A stretch of 64,000 bases of DNA, taken from an uncultured Anaerolineae bacterium (lineage in GTDB: Bacteria; Chloroflexota; Anaerolineae; Aggregatilineales; Phototrophicaceae). Made by a program: the position numbers and the translations under genes. Where the stretch lies: NCBI GenBank assembly GCA_934216615.1, contig CAKQCB010000003.1:248001-312000 (forward strand), read 5' to 3'. The notes under the pieces were generated by a model that did not search any database, was not told where the DNA came from, and worked only from the letters and a program-made list of their open reading frames with translations. Below, piece after piece: positions 17,222 through 26,155 of this stretch (the stretch's first letter is position 1; every line of letters begins with the position of its first letter).

Positions 17222-18445
17222 TTAGAGTTGTTCGAGATACTTTTTATAAAAACGTCCCGTGTGGAAGAACGCATTTTCATAAAACTCATCCGGCGTGATG
17301 TCCAATGTCAGCGCAATTTCTGCGGGTTTCACCGTCGGTTGGGTCGCCGCAAAATCTTTCACCACTTGGGCATGCGGTTTTAAAGAGCCGTCGGGACGTA
17401 CCAAGCCAAAGAACCGTTCATGTTTAGATTCTTTACAGGGGGGCTTTTCCCACAATTCAGGCACATAGTCGGCATAACACCATAATAGCGCGCCTGTCGC
17501 CCCCACTTGAACCAAGCGAGGCAAAACTTCTTGAAGATACGTGGCTAAATCTTCTTCAGAAGCCATGAATTGTGTGCGCGGTTCCCCGTATGCTGTCCAT
17601 TCCCAAACTTCGCTGGCGCGACCTGGCCCTGTAGTACACCCACCAAATTCTTCCATCAACGTCGGTTTGCCCGACAACGCGCTGGTTAATGCACAGGTGA
17701 AAGGCACAAACTCAGGGTCGAGCGGTTGGGTCGAAAATGGCGAATACATAGGATACGAGTGCATGACCGCCACATCGGTTTCGGCGTAAATTTGGTTGAT
17801 GCGGAAGCTATTGTCTTCCATCGTACTGCCTGAATGCAGACCTAATGTGACCGGATGCACAGGGTCAATCGACTTGATCAACTGCACCATCTCGCGCGTC
17901 CATGCCTGTCCATCTTCCGCTTTGGGGGGCCACGCAAAGAGATCAGGCTCATTGCCTAAGTTCCACATCCAAATTGCGGGGTGATCTTTCAAAGTACTCA
18001 CCACCGTTGTCACGAGCAGTTTTCCCGCTTCCAGCGCCATCGGATCGGTATACATATTACGGTAACTGCCCTCGACAATTTCATCCCCGCGTGTGACCAA
18101 CTGCTTAGCATGATACGAAGGTAACGGAACGGAAGGGTCAAGCAACCAACGCGGAATCCAGTTTGGCCCGCTCATATGTCCCGTGAAAAAGGTGATATCC
18201 AATTTCAAGCCGTGTTCAACGGCAATATCACACACGGTGACCAAATGACCGAGTTTTTCAGCGTCAACGGCATCGGGCGTCGGCTGAAATTCATCCCACA
18301 ACAAGAAGATGCGCACGACGGTCATGCCCAAGTCGCGAATGACGGCAAATTCTTCACGCACTTCATCCGCCTCAAAATTTGACCACCAATACATCGCTTT
18401 ACGGCGAGGCCAGTAGTTCACTCCTAAAACAAATGGTTCACTCAC
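17222..18445 (-). CDS. GH5-like glycoside hydrolase (TIM barrel)
   Basis: A 407-residue protein with the layout of clan GH-A retaining glycosidases such as GH5 cellulases and mannanases. An early strand reads MTVVRIFLLWDEFQP (41-55). The acid/base glutamate is probably E166 in WMWNLGNEPDLF (159-170). The nucleophile is probably E265 or E266 in PTLMEEFGG (261-269). A late aromatic strand ALLWCYADY matches the usual final barrel strand. There is no signal peptide, so the enzyme is predicted to be cytoplasmic and to act on imported oligosaccharides or glycosides. It starts with a GTG preceded by GGAG. It is followed by a terminator and is therefore probably its own transcript. Substrate is not predictable. 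Confidence 0.8.
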   Translation of the reverse strand: MSEPFVLGVNYWPRRKAMYWWSNFEADEVREEFAVIRDLGMTVVRIFLLWDEFQPTPDAVDAEKLGHLVTVCDIAVEHGLKLDITFFTGHMSGPNWIPRWLLDPSVPLPSYHAKQLVTRGDEIVEGSYRNMYTDPMALEAGKLLVTTVVSTLKDHPAIWMWNLGNEPDLFAWPPKAEDGQAWTREMVQLIKSIDPVHPVTLGLHSGSTMEDNSFRINQIYAETDVAVMHSYPMYSPFSTQPLDPEFVPFTCALTSALSGKPTLMEEFGGCTTGPGRASEVWEWTAYGEPRTQFMASEEDLATYLQEVLPRLVQVGATGALLWCYADYVPELWEKPPCKESKHERFFGLVRPDGSLKPHAQVVKDFAATQPTVKPAEIALTLDITPDEFYENAFFHTGRFYKKYLEQL

Positions 18446-18611
18446 GAAAAACTCCTATTCTTAAATGCGCAGCCATGCCCAACCATATCCAAGCAACGCT
18501 TTGTATATGTTGTTGAATAAAAATCGTTAAAAATGACACGCGAACTGTAATACAATTGAAGGGGATAATATACCGTGTTATCGCGAGATTGTTCAGTAAG
18601 GAAACACACCA

Positions 18612-19343
18612 ATGCGCAACAGTATTCAGGATGCCCTGCATCAACAGCATTTTGTAGTGGTTCCAGCGGGAAATATACCGCCACTTCAGAAATACACACA
18701 CGCGTGGAGCGCACTCACCGCAGAATATCCTCACTTACCGCCGGATGAGTACCTTCCCGACGGCGGGCGCTATCGGTTTCGGCGTTATGATCGGTTTCAC
18801 TTCGACCCCACCAACGGCAGTCTGGAATTACTGCCTCATCAAGACTATTTTCAAAGTACCGATATCAATCAGGTCACAGGGGGGATCGTTCGTAAGTTTG
18901 CCCCGCTCACCCCAGAACTTGCCGCCAATGAATTTTTGCATGCTATGATCCGGTGGGATTTTGCTCAACTTCCCATGCGTGACCCCGCGTGGAGCACCAG
19001 CTTATGGCAAGTGGATGTTCACATGATCTATGTCGTCGCCACGCCTGACGGTGAAGGACACCCTACCCCAGAAGGCATCCATCGCGATGGCGCGGAATAT
19101 GTCACGGTGCATTTGGCCGCGCTCGAAAATGCAGAGGGTGGCGTCGTCACGATTTATGACGATCACAAACAACCAATCGAGAGTTTTCAGTTGGCAAACC
19201 TAATGGACAGCTATTTATTTGAAGATTTGTATCTGTGGCATGGGGCTACACCCATCCACCCCTTAGATGGCGTGTCGCCTGCGAAACGCGGCATCCTCAC
19301 GTTCGATTATCACTTTTTAAACCAACCCGTCTCACAAATTTAA
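18612..19343 (+). CDS. 2-oxoglutarate/Fe(II) dioxygenase (2OG-Fe_Oxy_2 type)
   Basis: A 243-residue cytoplasmic protein resembling the family that includes the bacterial L-isoleucine dioxygenase. The iron ligands are probably H157 and D159 in GIHRDGAEYV, and H210 or H216 in YLWHGATPIHP. R226 in AKRGILTFDY is placed to bind 2-oxoglutarate. An arginine- and tyrosine-rich stretch, GGRYRFRRYDRFHF (51-64), is a recurrent feature of the family. These enzymes hydroxylate free amino acids or related small molecules. The gene stands alone between a divergent glycosidase gene and a downstream phosphoesterase gene. Nothing nearby reveals the substrate or product. Confidence 0.82.
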   Translation: MRNSIQDALHQQHFVVVPAGNIPPLQKYTHAWSALTAEYPHLPPDEYLPDGGRYRFRRYDRFHFDPTNGSLELLPHQDYFQSTDINQVTGGIVRKFAPLTPELAANEFLHAMIRWDFAQLPMRDPAWSTSLWQVDVHMIYVVATPDGEGHPTPEGIHRDGAEYVTVHLAALENAEGGVVTIYDDHKQPIESFQLANLMDSYLFEDLYLWHGATPIHPLDGVSPAKRGILTFDYHFLNQPVSQI

Positions 19344-19489
19344 AATAACTGCCCCTCTATCTCAGTAGCAGGTCTATTTCCTACTATTCCTCTATTGTTC
19401 AACTACGCGGGTCACTTTGGGGACGTGCGTTTTTTATAAGCCTTCTATAATGAACTTTAGAGGTCACGATCTTATAGGAATACGTCCGC

Positions 19490-20809
19490 ATGAGCCACGC
19501 CATGAATAGAAGTGCAACAGAGGCCGCCGCCTCCAAAATGGAATCTTCCCTGCTTCATCGCCTTCTTGTATTCACAGACGCCTTCAAACGCCTTCCTTGG
19601 TGGGCAGTTATCCTCATCTTTCTTTTCAATACCTTTCTCATTGTCGAGGCGTTTCATCAACTTCGGGATCGGGGCGAGTCGTCCGCTTGGGGAAGTATTC
19701 TTTACTACCAAGCCATGACACTACAGGCGACACAAATCGGCTTTGGCGCGATGCTGACCTGCGGGGTCAGCTTGTGGTTACTGCCCCGCTTTAAACGGAG
19801 TTTCGGCCCCTATCAGCCGTCAGCAATTGCCCTCTCATTTGTGATTACGGGCGTCATCATCAGCTCACTGGTCTGGTCACGGCGCGATGATATCCTACGT
19901 GTTGTATTCAACACAGGGGTTTATACCGACACGTTCATGAATGAATGGAGCGCCAATCTATTTATTGCCTATCTCATCGTCTTGGGCATCGTCCTGTTGG
20001 TGATCTACAGCACATGGAGAGAACCGTTTTGGCTCGAAGTCACGCATCAATCCCTCAAAATTGACGGGTGGGATACCCCCTTCAAAATCTTGCACCTGAC
20101 GGACTTGCATCTTGAACGCAAGACCCACCGCGAAGACAAAATTCAAACCATCATCGATCAGCTTCAACCTGACCTGATCGTTTTCACGGGCGATTTTGTC
20201 AACCTCTCGAATACGTTTGATCCACAAACTGAACAGGAGATTCGGCAGGTCATCGGCCGATGGACAGCGCCGTATGGGGTGTATGTCGTCTCTGGCACAC
20301 CGATTGTAGAGCCGTTTGAACGCGTAAAAAGTTTTGTGTCAGGGTTAGAGAATCTTCATTTTCGACCCAACCAATGGAGCAGTCTACAAACCGATGGCGG
20401 GACTGTGCATCTGTTTAGCATGGTCACCACACATGACCTCACGGCAGACCGCAACACCGTACACACCGCGCAAGCGACCCAACCACCCCATGCCGAAACG
20501 CCCGAAATCCGCTTGATGTTGTCGCATGCCCCTGACGTCGCCCCCGAAGCCGCGACTGCTGGCTTTGATTTGTATCTGTGTGGGCATACGCATGGTGGTC
20601 AAATCCGCTTCCCGTTGATTGGGGCACTCTTTTCTTCAAGTCAGTTGGGCAAACGGTTTGTGATGGGAAGATATTCGCTCGCCTCATCAACAGATCGGGC
20701 GATGACGCTCTACACCTCAAGAGGCATTGGCATGGAAGGGTTCGGCGCACCGCGCGCACGCTTCCTATGCCGTCCGGAAATCACGCTTTGGACCATCCAT
20801 AATTCATAA
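19490..20809 (+). CDS. Membrane-anchored metallophosphoesterase with altered active site
   Basis: A 439-residue protein with four or five hydrophobic segments in the first 175 residues and a calcineurin-like phosphoesterase domain after about residue 190, as in YkuE-type proteins. Conserved metal-binding blocks are visible: ILHLTDLHLE near 199-208, IVFTGDFVN near 230-238, LMLSHAPD near 343 and LCGHTHGGQ near 362-370. The block that normally reads GNHD, carrying a metal-ligand Asn and the catalytic His, is replaced by VVSGTPIVEP near 264-273. I rechecked the codons and see no frameshift. The protein may have lost catalysis, use another residue, or act on an unusual substrate. The start at 19490 is the first ATG; a second, at 19502, is also possible. 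Confidence 0.8.
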   Translation: MSHAMNRSATEAAASKMESSLLHRLLVFTDAFKRLPWWAVILIFLFNTFLIVEAFHQLRDRGESSAWGSILYYQAMTLQATQIGFGAMLTCGVSLWLLPRFKRSFGPYQPSAIALSFVITGVIISSLVWSRRDDILRVVFNTGVYTDTFMNEWSANLFIAYLIVLGIVLLVIYSTWREPFWLEVTHQSLKIDGWDTPFKILHLTDLHLERKTHREDKIQTIIDQLQPDLIVFTGDFVNLSNTFDPQTEQEIRQVIGRWTAPYGVYVVSGTPIVEPFERVKSFVSGLENLHFRPNQWSSLQTDGGTVHLFSMVTTHDLTADRNTVHTAQATQPPHAETPEIRLMLSHAPDVAPEAATAGFDLYLCGHTHGGQIRFPLIGALFSSSQLGKRFVMGRYSLASSTDRAMTLYTSRGIGMEGFGAPRARFLCRPEITLWTIHNS

Positions 20810-20951
20810 TTTTTTACTTCACAGGGACAAAAACATTCCCAATTACTTATGCAATATACACAAATATAAAAAATCTATTGAGGGATTTATTTGTTTTTCG
20901 GTAAGATAACTATCGTCGTACCATGTGTAAATAAAATTGAGGTATTACATC

Positions 20952-22241
20952 ATGTTAAAACGTAGTTTTGTTGTCGCTTCCGGTCTTTTACTTAGTGCAA
21001 TGGCGCTTGCACCGCTTGGCGCTCAAGACCTTCAAGTTGTCACCTTCATGACAACTTTTGGTGGGTCAGAACTTGATGGTCTTCGCACCTCCATCGACGA
21101 ATTCACCGCACAAACAGGCATCCAAGTGATCCTCGAAAGCAACCGTGAACTCGTGCCGATCTTACGTACCCGTCTCGCGGGTGGTGCACCGCCAGACCTT
21201 GCTTTGATCCCCCAACCGGGCTTGATGGCAGAATTTGCCCAAGCTGGTTATCTCGTTCCCCTCGTCAATGAAGATGGCAGCGCGGGCTTGGTCAATGCTT
21301 CTGTGATCACCGACAACTATGCCCAAGCATTCATTGATCTTGGCAGTGTCGATGGTTCGATCTATGGGATTTTGGCGAAAGCCAATTCCAAGAGCACCAT
21401 TTGGTACCGCCCTGCTTCCTTGGAAGCTTTAGGCCTTGAAGTTCCAACCACTTGGGAAGAACTGCTCGCCGTTCAACAAGCCTATGTTGATGCAGGCTTA
21501 ACCCCATGGAGCATTGGTGGCGCGGACAGCTGGACACTCACCGACTGGTTCGAAAACATCTATGTTCGTTTGAATGGCCCTGAAGCCTACCTGCAATTGT
21601 TCGTTGAACACTCCATTCCTTGGACCGACGAAAGCGTTGTGAACACATTCAACGCATTCCGTTCCATCGTTGACCCTGCAGATGTCAACTTGGCAGGTGG
21701 CGTTGATGGCACGCTCTCCACTGACTTCATCAGTGCAGCGAACCTCGTCTTCCGTCCTGAACCCGCCGCAGAAATGTACTACGAAGGTGGTTTCATCGGC
21801 GGTATCGTCGCTTCCAACTTCCCCGACCTCACCCCAGTAGATGACTTCAATGCCTTCCTGTTCCCCGCAGCAGATGAAGCCATTGGCGCACCCGTTGTGG
21901 GTGGTGGTGACTTGTTGGTTGCTTTCTCTGACCGTCCAGAAGTTGCCGCTTTGGTTGAATGGATGGCGAGCGCAGAAGCGAACACATTATGGGCAACTGC
22001 ACCCACTGGCGCAGTCGTTTCTCCAAACATGAACGTTGACTTGAGCGTCTACAGCCCCTTGGCCGCCATTGATGCGAACCAAGTTGCCAATGCTTCCGCC
22101 TTCGTGTTTGACGGTTCCGACTTGATGCCCAGCGCAGTTTCACAAGCCTTTGGTATTGCTCTGCAAGACTTCATTGCCGCACCAGATGATCTCGAAAACA
22201 TCTTGGCTGGTCTTGAAGATACCGCAGCCGCCAATTACTAA
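20952..22241 (+). CDS. Sugar ABC transporter substrate-binding protein
   Basis: A 429-residue exported binding protein for a carbohydrate importer. I place the start at the ATG at 20952, with GAGG 9 bases upstream; an upstream ATG at 20937 lacks a site. The signal peptide is MLKRSFVVASGLLLSAMALA followed by a likely cut after GAQ. No lipobox cysteine is seen, which is unusual for a monoderm binding protein. The mature part shows the extracellular solute-binding family 1 layout: VTFMTTFGGSELDGL at the start, PTTWEELLAVQQAYVDAG in the middle, and VVGGGDLLVAFSDRPEV near the end. Two permease genes follow, but no ATPase gene. Confidence 0.88.
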   Translation: MLKRSFVVASGLLLSAMALAPLGAQDLQVVTFMTTFGGSELDGLRTSIDEFTAQTGIQVILESNRELVPILRTRLAGGAPPDLALIPQPGLMAEFAQAGYLVPLVNEDGSAGLVNASVITDNYAQAFIDLGSVDGSIYGILAKANSKSTIWYRPASLEALGLEVPTTWEELLAVQQAYVDAGLTPWSIGGADSWTLTDWFENIYVRLNGPEAYLQLFVEHSIPWTDESVVNTFNAFRSIVDPADVNLAGGVDGTLSTDFISAANLVFRPEPAAEMYYEGGFIGGIVASNFPDLTPVDDFNAFLFPAADEAIGAPVVGGGDLLVAFSDRPEVAALVEWMASAEANTLWATAPTGAVVSPNMNVDLSVYSPLAAIDANQVANASAFVFDGSDLMPSAVSQAFGIALQDFIAAPDDLENILAGLEDTAAANY

Positions 22242-22264
22242 AGCGTAAGTCGTTTTAAGACCTC

Positions 22265-22293
22265 CCTCACCCCGACACATGATCGGGGTGAGG
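22265..22293. terminator. Stem-loop between binding-protein and permease genes
   Basis: Perfect 11-bp arms CCTCACCCCGA (22265-22275) and TCGGGGTGAGG (22283-22293) enclose a 7-base loop. No T-run follows. In sugar-importer operons such a stem often lowers permease expression or stabilises the binding-protein mRNA. Confidence 0.6.
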
Positions 22294-22337
22294 TTCAAGA
22301 CCTTCCCTTTGTCCATAGTTGATATGGGACATCATCC

Positions 22338-23240
22338 ATGAAAAAAGAAACTATACTCGGTTGGGGGTTTGTCCTTCCAGCAGTTGTTTTGATTATCGCA
22401 TTCTTAATCTATCCAACCTTCCGCACCATCCAACTTAGTTTTGATACAGGCGCAGGTTTCACAACCAGCCAATATGTCGGCTTCCAAAACTACGTAAACT
22501 TATTCACGCGGGATCGTCTCTTTTTTAACGTGAACACGTGGCCGCCTTCCGGTGCCGTCTTTAATACAATCCTTTGGCTGTTTTTGTTTACGGGTGGCAC
22601 AGTTGGCATGGGGCTGTTGGTCGCGGTATTAGCCAACAGCGTACGTTACGAAGTTCTTATCAAAACGATCATTTTTGTGCCGATGGCAATTTCTTTCACG
22701 GCGGCGGGGATCATCTGGCGGTTTGTGTATAGTCCAGATGCAAATATCGGGGTATTGAATGCGATTCTTGTTGGCTTAATTCCCGGGGCCGACCCCGTTC
22801 AATGGCTAGGCCGAACGGATATTGTCAATTATGCGCTGATCGCGGCGGGCATTTGGCTGTGGACGGGCTTTTGTATGGTCATCATTTCTGCGGCACTCAA
22901 GGGTTTACCGCAAGAAGTGATGGAAGCCGCAAGAGTTGATGGTGCAAATGCGATCCAAACATTCTTCAAAGTCACCTTCCCCATGCTGTGGCCGACGATC
23001 ATCGTCGTCACAACAACCATGATCATCAATGTGCTCAAAGCATTCGATCTGGTCTATATCATGACGCAAGGGGGGCCAAGAGGTTCCAGCTACGTCATTG
23101 GCCTCTCGATGTACTGGGAAACGTTCCAAAACGGCAAGCCCGGCTATGGTGCGGCGGTGGCTGTCATCATGTTGATCGTCGTTTCGCCTTTCGTTTACTT
23201 CAATATTCGTCGTTTCCGACGTGAGGAGGCATCTCGATGA
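22338..23240 (+). CDS. Sugar ABC transporter permease (MalF type)
   Basis: A 300-residue inner-membrane protein with six predicted helices, beginning WGFVLPAVVLIIAFLIYP. The cytoplasmic EAA loop that contacts the ATPase is EAARVDGANAIQTFFKVTFP, near 195-214. It pairs with the MalG-type permease encoded by the next gene, whose start overlaps this gene's stop by four bases (ATGA). The two form the transmembrane channel for the sugar carried by the upstream binding protein. No ATPase is encoded in this operon, so a shared MsmX/UgpC-type ATPase from elsewhere is expected. Confidence 0.9.
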   Translation: MKKETILGWGFVLPAVVLIIAFLIYPTFRTIQLSFDTGAGFTTSQYVGFQNYVNLFTRDRLFFNVNTWPPSGAVFNTILWLFLFTGGTVGMGLLVAVLANSVRYEVLIKTIIFVPMAISFTAAGIIWRFVYSPDANIGVLNAILVGLIPGADPVQWLGRTDIVNYALIAAGIWLWTGFCMVIISAALKGLPQEVMEAARVDGANAIQTFFKVTFPMLWPTIIVVTTTMIINVLKAFDLVYIMTQGGPRGSSYVIGLSMYWETFQNGKPGYGAAVAVIMLIVVSPFVYFNIRRFRREEASR

Positions 23241-24121
23241 CCGCCATCAGCGCACCTTCTTCCTATCGCTCATCAAAAGCAAAACCGCGTCGCACCCTCT
23301 CGCTTGGGCGCATTTTGACGCACATCACCTTATTTTTTCTGGCAGTGGTTTGGTTACTGCCTTCGGTCGGTTTGTTGATCACCTCATTCCGTTCACGCGG
23401 GGACATCTCCAGTTCGGGGTGGTGGACCTTCTCCCCGACGCAGTTCACCGTCGAAAATTATGAGTTGGTGCTGAATGCACAAGGCATGGGCGACAGCTTC
23501 TTGAACAGCTTCAAGATCACCCTGCCAAGCACCATTTTGCCCATTTTGATCGCCTCTGTCGCGGCGTATGCGCTGGCATGGGTGAAGTTCCCCGGGCGTA
23601 ATGTGATGTTGATCATCATCCTTGCCCTGCTGGTCATTCCCTTGCAGACGACGCTGGTGCCTGTCTTGAGAATGTTCAATCAGTTGGGGCTTTCAGGAAC
23701 CTATCTCGGTATTTGGATCGCCCATACCGCTTACGGCCTACCCTTCGCGATTTATCTTCTGCGCAACTTCTTCTCGTCTTTACCCAAAGAACTGATGGAG
23801 TCCGCAAAGATTGACGGCGCGAACGAACTCACCGTATTCTGGCGCATCGTGTTACCGCTTTCAGTACCTGCGCTGGCGTCACTGGCGATCTTCCAATTCA
23901 TGTGGGTTTGGAATGATCTCTTGTTGGCGTTAGTCTTCATGAGCACGCCACAAAACCAACCGGTGACGGTGCGCATCCAAGCCATGTTAGGGACGTATGC
24001 CACCGAATGGCATTTGATGAGCGCCGCCGCGTTCATTTCGATGTCCGTACCGTTGTTGGTCTTCTTCGCCCTTCAACGTTATTTCGTCGTTGGGTTAACC
24101 GCAGGCGCAGTCAAAGAGTAA
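23237..24121 (+). CDS. Sugar ABC transporter permease (MalG type)
   Basis: A 294-residue inner-membrane protein that forms the second half of the importer channel. A cytoplasmic head of about 30 residues precedes the first helix (LFFLAVVWLLPSVGLLITSF). The EAA loop is ESAKIDGANELTVFWRIVLP, near 188-207, and the protein ends with GLTAGAVKE, the usual end of MalG-type subunits. Translation is coupled to the previous gene through a four-base overlap. A terminator at 24181-24207 closes the operon. Confidence 0.9.
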   Translation: MTAISAPSSYRSSKAKPRRTLSLGRILTHITLFFLAVVWLLPSVGLLITSFRSRGDISSSGWWTFSPTQFTVENYELVLNAQGMGDSFLNSFKITLPSTILPILIASVAAYALAWVKFPGRNVMLIIILALLVIPLQTTLVPVLRMFNQLGLSGTYLGIWIAHTAYGLPFAIYLLRNFFSSLPKELMESAKIDGANELTVFWRIVLPLSVPALASLAIFQFMWVWNDLLLALVFMSTPQNQPVTVRIQAMLGTYATEWHLMSAAAFISMSVPLLVFFALQRYFVVGLTAGAVKE

Positions 24122-24180
24122 TGCGAAGCTATATCTAAGGCTTGCATGCTATTTTGCTCTCCGCTACACTTTGCTTCAAT

Positions 24181-24208
24181 AAACCCGCAGGCTGAAACTG
24201 CGGGTTTT
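24181..24208 (+). terminator. Terminator of the sugar importer operon
   Basis: Perfect 10-bp arms AAACCCGCAG (24181-24190) and CTGCGGGTTT (24198-24207) with a 7-base loop, followed by TAT. It lies 60 bases past the last permease gene and before the small membrane-protein gene. Confidence 0.82.
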
Positions 24209-24241
24209 ATGTACCCGTATACCCTGTTTTACGAGGCTCAC

Positions 24242-24496
24242 ATGACCAACTCGGAGAACCCAAACCCAGAATCTCCACAAACACCGTCGCCTATGCCATC
24301 CGTCCGCACACCGTTGATTGTGGGTGGGATTTTAGCCATTGTGACGATTGTCTTGTTTGTTGCGATCTATAGCTTTTTAAGCACCACCTCTTTAGAGCCG
24401 TTCATTCGCTTGCTCGTCTCTTTGTGTTTACCCCCTGCCATCTTGTCATTGATCCTTGGGGCGTATGTGCTGATGAAGCAAAGCAAAAAAAGCTAA
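24242..24496 (+). CDS. Small two-helix membrane protein of unknown function
   Basis: An 84-residue protein starting at the ATG at 24242, with GAGG 7 bases upstream. The frame is open further upstream but runs back through the terminator, so the upstream start is not believable. The N-terminus is polar and rich in Asn, Pro and Ser (SENPNPESPQTPSPMPS). Two hydrophobic segments follow (LIVGGILAIVTIVLFVAIYSF and a second rich in Leu and Pro), then a lysine tail QSKKS. I recognise no family. It lies alone between the importer operon and the AlbA_2 gene. Confidence 0.6.
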   Translation: MTNSENPNPESPQTPSPMPSVRTPLIVGGILAIVTIVLFVAIYSFLSTTSLEPFIRLLVSLCLPPAILSLILGAYVLMKQSKKS

Positions 24497-24670
24497 CCAT
24501 CACCTCGCGCATCAGCACATGCACAGCGTTTGACGTGGATCAAGGATTTGCGATGACAATGGTTAAGAAATAAATCATTGCTCTATGCCAAACGACAATC
24601 CATGTTACAATGACATATATCCCAAATTAAAACCTATATATCGCAAGCCGAGCATCTTTATCCTCGGCTC

Positions 24671-26059
24671 ATGGACAAGAAACAGGGCATGTTAAACCCG
24701 GACTTTTTAAAAAATGGCCCCGGCCCGCGTTTGGAATTCTTGGAAAAGTCAGACGCTAAACACATTGCCGAAACATTGGTTGCCTTCGCAAATACCGAAG
24801 GCGGTACATTAGTCGTCGGTTTGAAAGAAAATGGCGACTTAGTTGGCAAAGTGGAACAAGAACTCTTAAGTAAATCCCTACGCGAAGCGGACGCTTTACT
24901 CAGCCCGTCTGTCGTCACTGGCAGTTGGGAACCCGTTGAAACGGAAAAAGGGACCGTATTTGCGTTACGTGTTCCCCGTAGCATCGAACTGCACGCTTTA
25001 AGTGATGGGCGTGTGTTGATTCGTGCGGAAAATGCTAACCGTCCTTTAGGCGGTCAAGAAATCCTCAAATTGGCGAGCGCAAAAAGCACGGGCGACTATG
25101 AAAGCGAACCTGTCCCCGGCGCGACCAAAGATGACTTCAGCAAGAAGATGATCGACGAGTATCTTGCAAAGCGCGCTGAACGGACAAAACGCCCGTATAA
25201 CGGCAAGATTGACGACCTTCTGCGCGAAATCGGCGCGATTGATGCGGCCAGCCGTCCCACCGTCGGCGGTATTCTGCTTTTCACGGAATACCCTCAACAT
25301 TGGATGCCCCAAAGTGGCGTCGTGTTTGCAAAATTCGTGGGGAAAAACCCGCGTGGTGAAAACGGACTGGCAGGCTATTCACGCCGTGAAGAACTCACAG
25401 GCCCTCTGCCCCGCTTAATTGAAGCGGCATGGAACCTCATCTGGAGCGAGATGGCGGTCAGCGCTGTTGTCAAAGGGTTAGAACGCGAAGAACGCTACGA
25501 ATACCCTCAATTTGCGGTGCGTGAAGCCATCGTCAATGCGATCTGCCACCGTGATTATCGGCTACGAGGTCGCCGTATTGAAATCCGCATGTATTCAGAC
25601 CGTTTGGAAGTCATTTCCCCTGGCGGTTTGCCCGGCTTCATCACCGTTGAAAACATCGTGGACGAGCACTTCAGCCGTAACCCCCGCATTGTGAACGGCC
25701 TGTTCCAATGGGGTTACATTGAAGAACTCGGCCTCGGCATCGACCGCATGATGGAAGAAATGGAACAAGCGGGTCACATGCCACCGACGTTCGACGCCCG
25801 CCCATATAGTTTTGCGGTGACGTTGTTTAATTCTCGCGAAAAACAAGTGATGCCAGACTGGGTACGCAATACCAATCACCGCCAGTCGCGGGCGTTGCAG
25901 TACATACGCGATCATGGCTCGATCACAAATCGTGAATATCGCTCTTTATGTCAAGGGGTATCGGCGGAAACCCTCCGCTTAGACCTCGCCGACATGGTAG
26001 AACGCGGTATTTTGCTCAAAGTCGGCTCTAAAAAAGGCACGTACTATATTTTGAAGTAG
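24671..26059 (+). CDS. AlbA_2 (Schlafen-like) domain protein with HATPase_c_4 domain
   Basis: A 462-residue putative transcriptional regulator. Residues 15-125 match the AlbA_2 module, with LEFLEKSDAKHIAETLVAFA and the following NTEGGTLVVGLKENGDLVG strand. The centre and C-terminal half carry the HATPase_c_4 ATP-binding fold, with REAIVNAICHRDY and the GLGIDRMMEEM helix. The last 70 residues look like a winged helix (SITNREYRSLCQGVSAETLR). This layout is common in bacterial ATP-binding regulators and in some defence-linked proteins. The gene stands alone; no defence partners are seen next to it, so a housekeeping or stress regulator is the simpler reading. The ATG at 24671 is chosen for length. 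Confidence 0.82.
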   Translation: MDKKQGMLNPDFLKNGPGPRLEFLEKSDAKHIAETLVAFANTEGGTLVVGLKENGDLVGKVEQELLSKSLREADALLSPSVVTGSWEPVETEKGTVFALRVPRSIELHALSDGRVLIRAENANRPLGGQEILKLASAKSTGDYESEPVPGATKDDFSKKMIDEYLAKRAERTKRPYNGKIDDLLREIGAIDAASRPTVGGILLFTEYPQHWMPQSGVVFAKFVGKNPRGENGLAGYSRREELTGPLPRLIEAAWNLIWSEMAVSAVVKGLEREERYEYPQFAVREAIVNAICHRDYRLRGRRIEIRMYSDRLEVISPGGLPGFITVENIVDEHFSRNPRIVNGLFQWGYIEELGLGIDRMMEEMEQAGHMPPTFDARPYSFAVTLFNSREKQVMPDWVRNTNHRQSRALQYIRDHGSITNREYRSLCQGVSAETLRLDLADMVERGILLKVGSKKGTYYILK

Positions 26060-26155
26060 TCGTTTCTCGAACTTGCCATCCCAACACACACCACACCGAT
26101 GCCCCACTTCATCCGGTTGTGGATGGCGAGTTCTACCCTGTGGATACATTGATCT

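Noticed and set aside
24146..24241. Upstream start for the small two-helix membrane protein
   Set aside because: The extension runs through the terminator hairpin of the importer operon; the ATG at 24242 has its own ribosome site.
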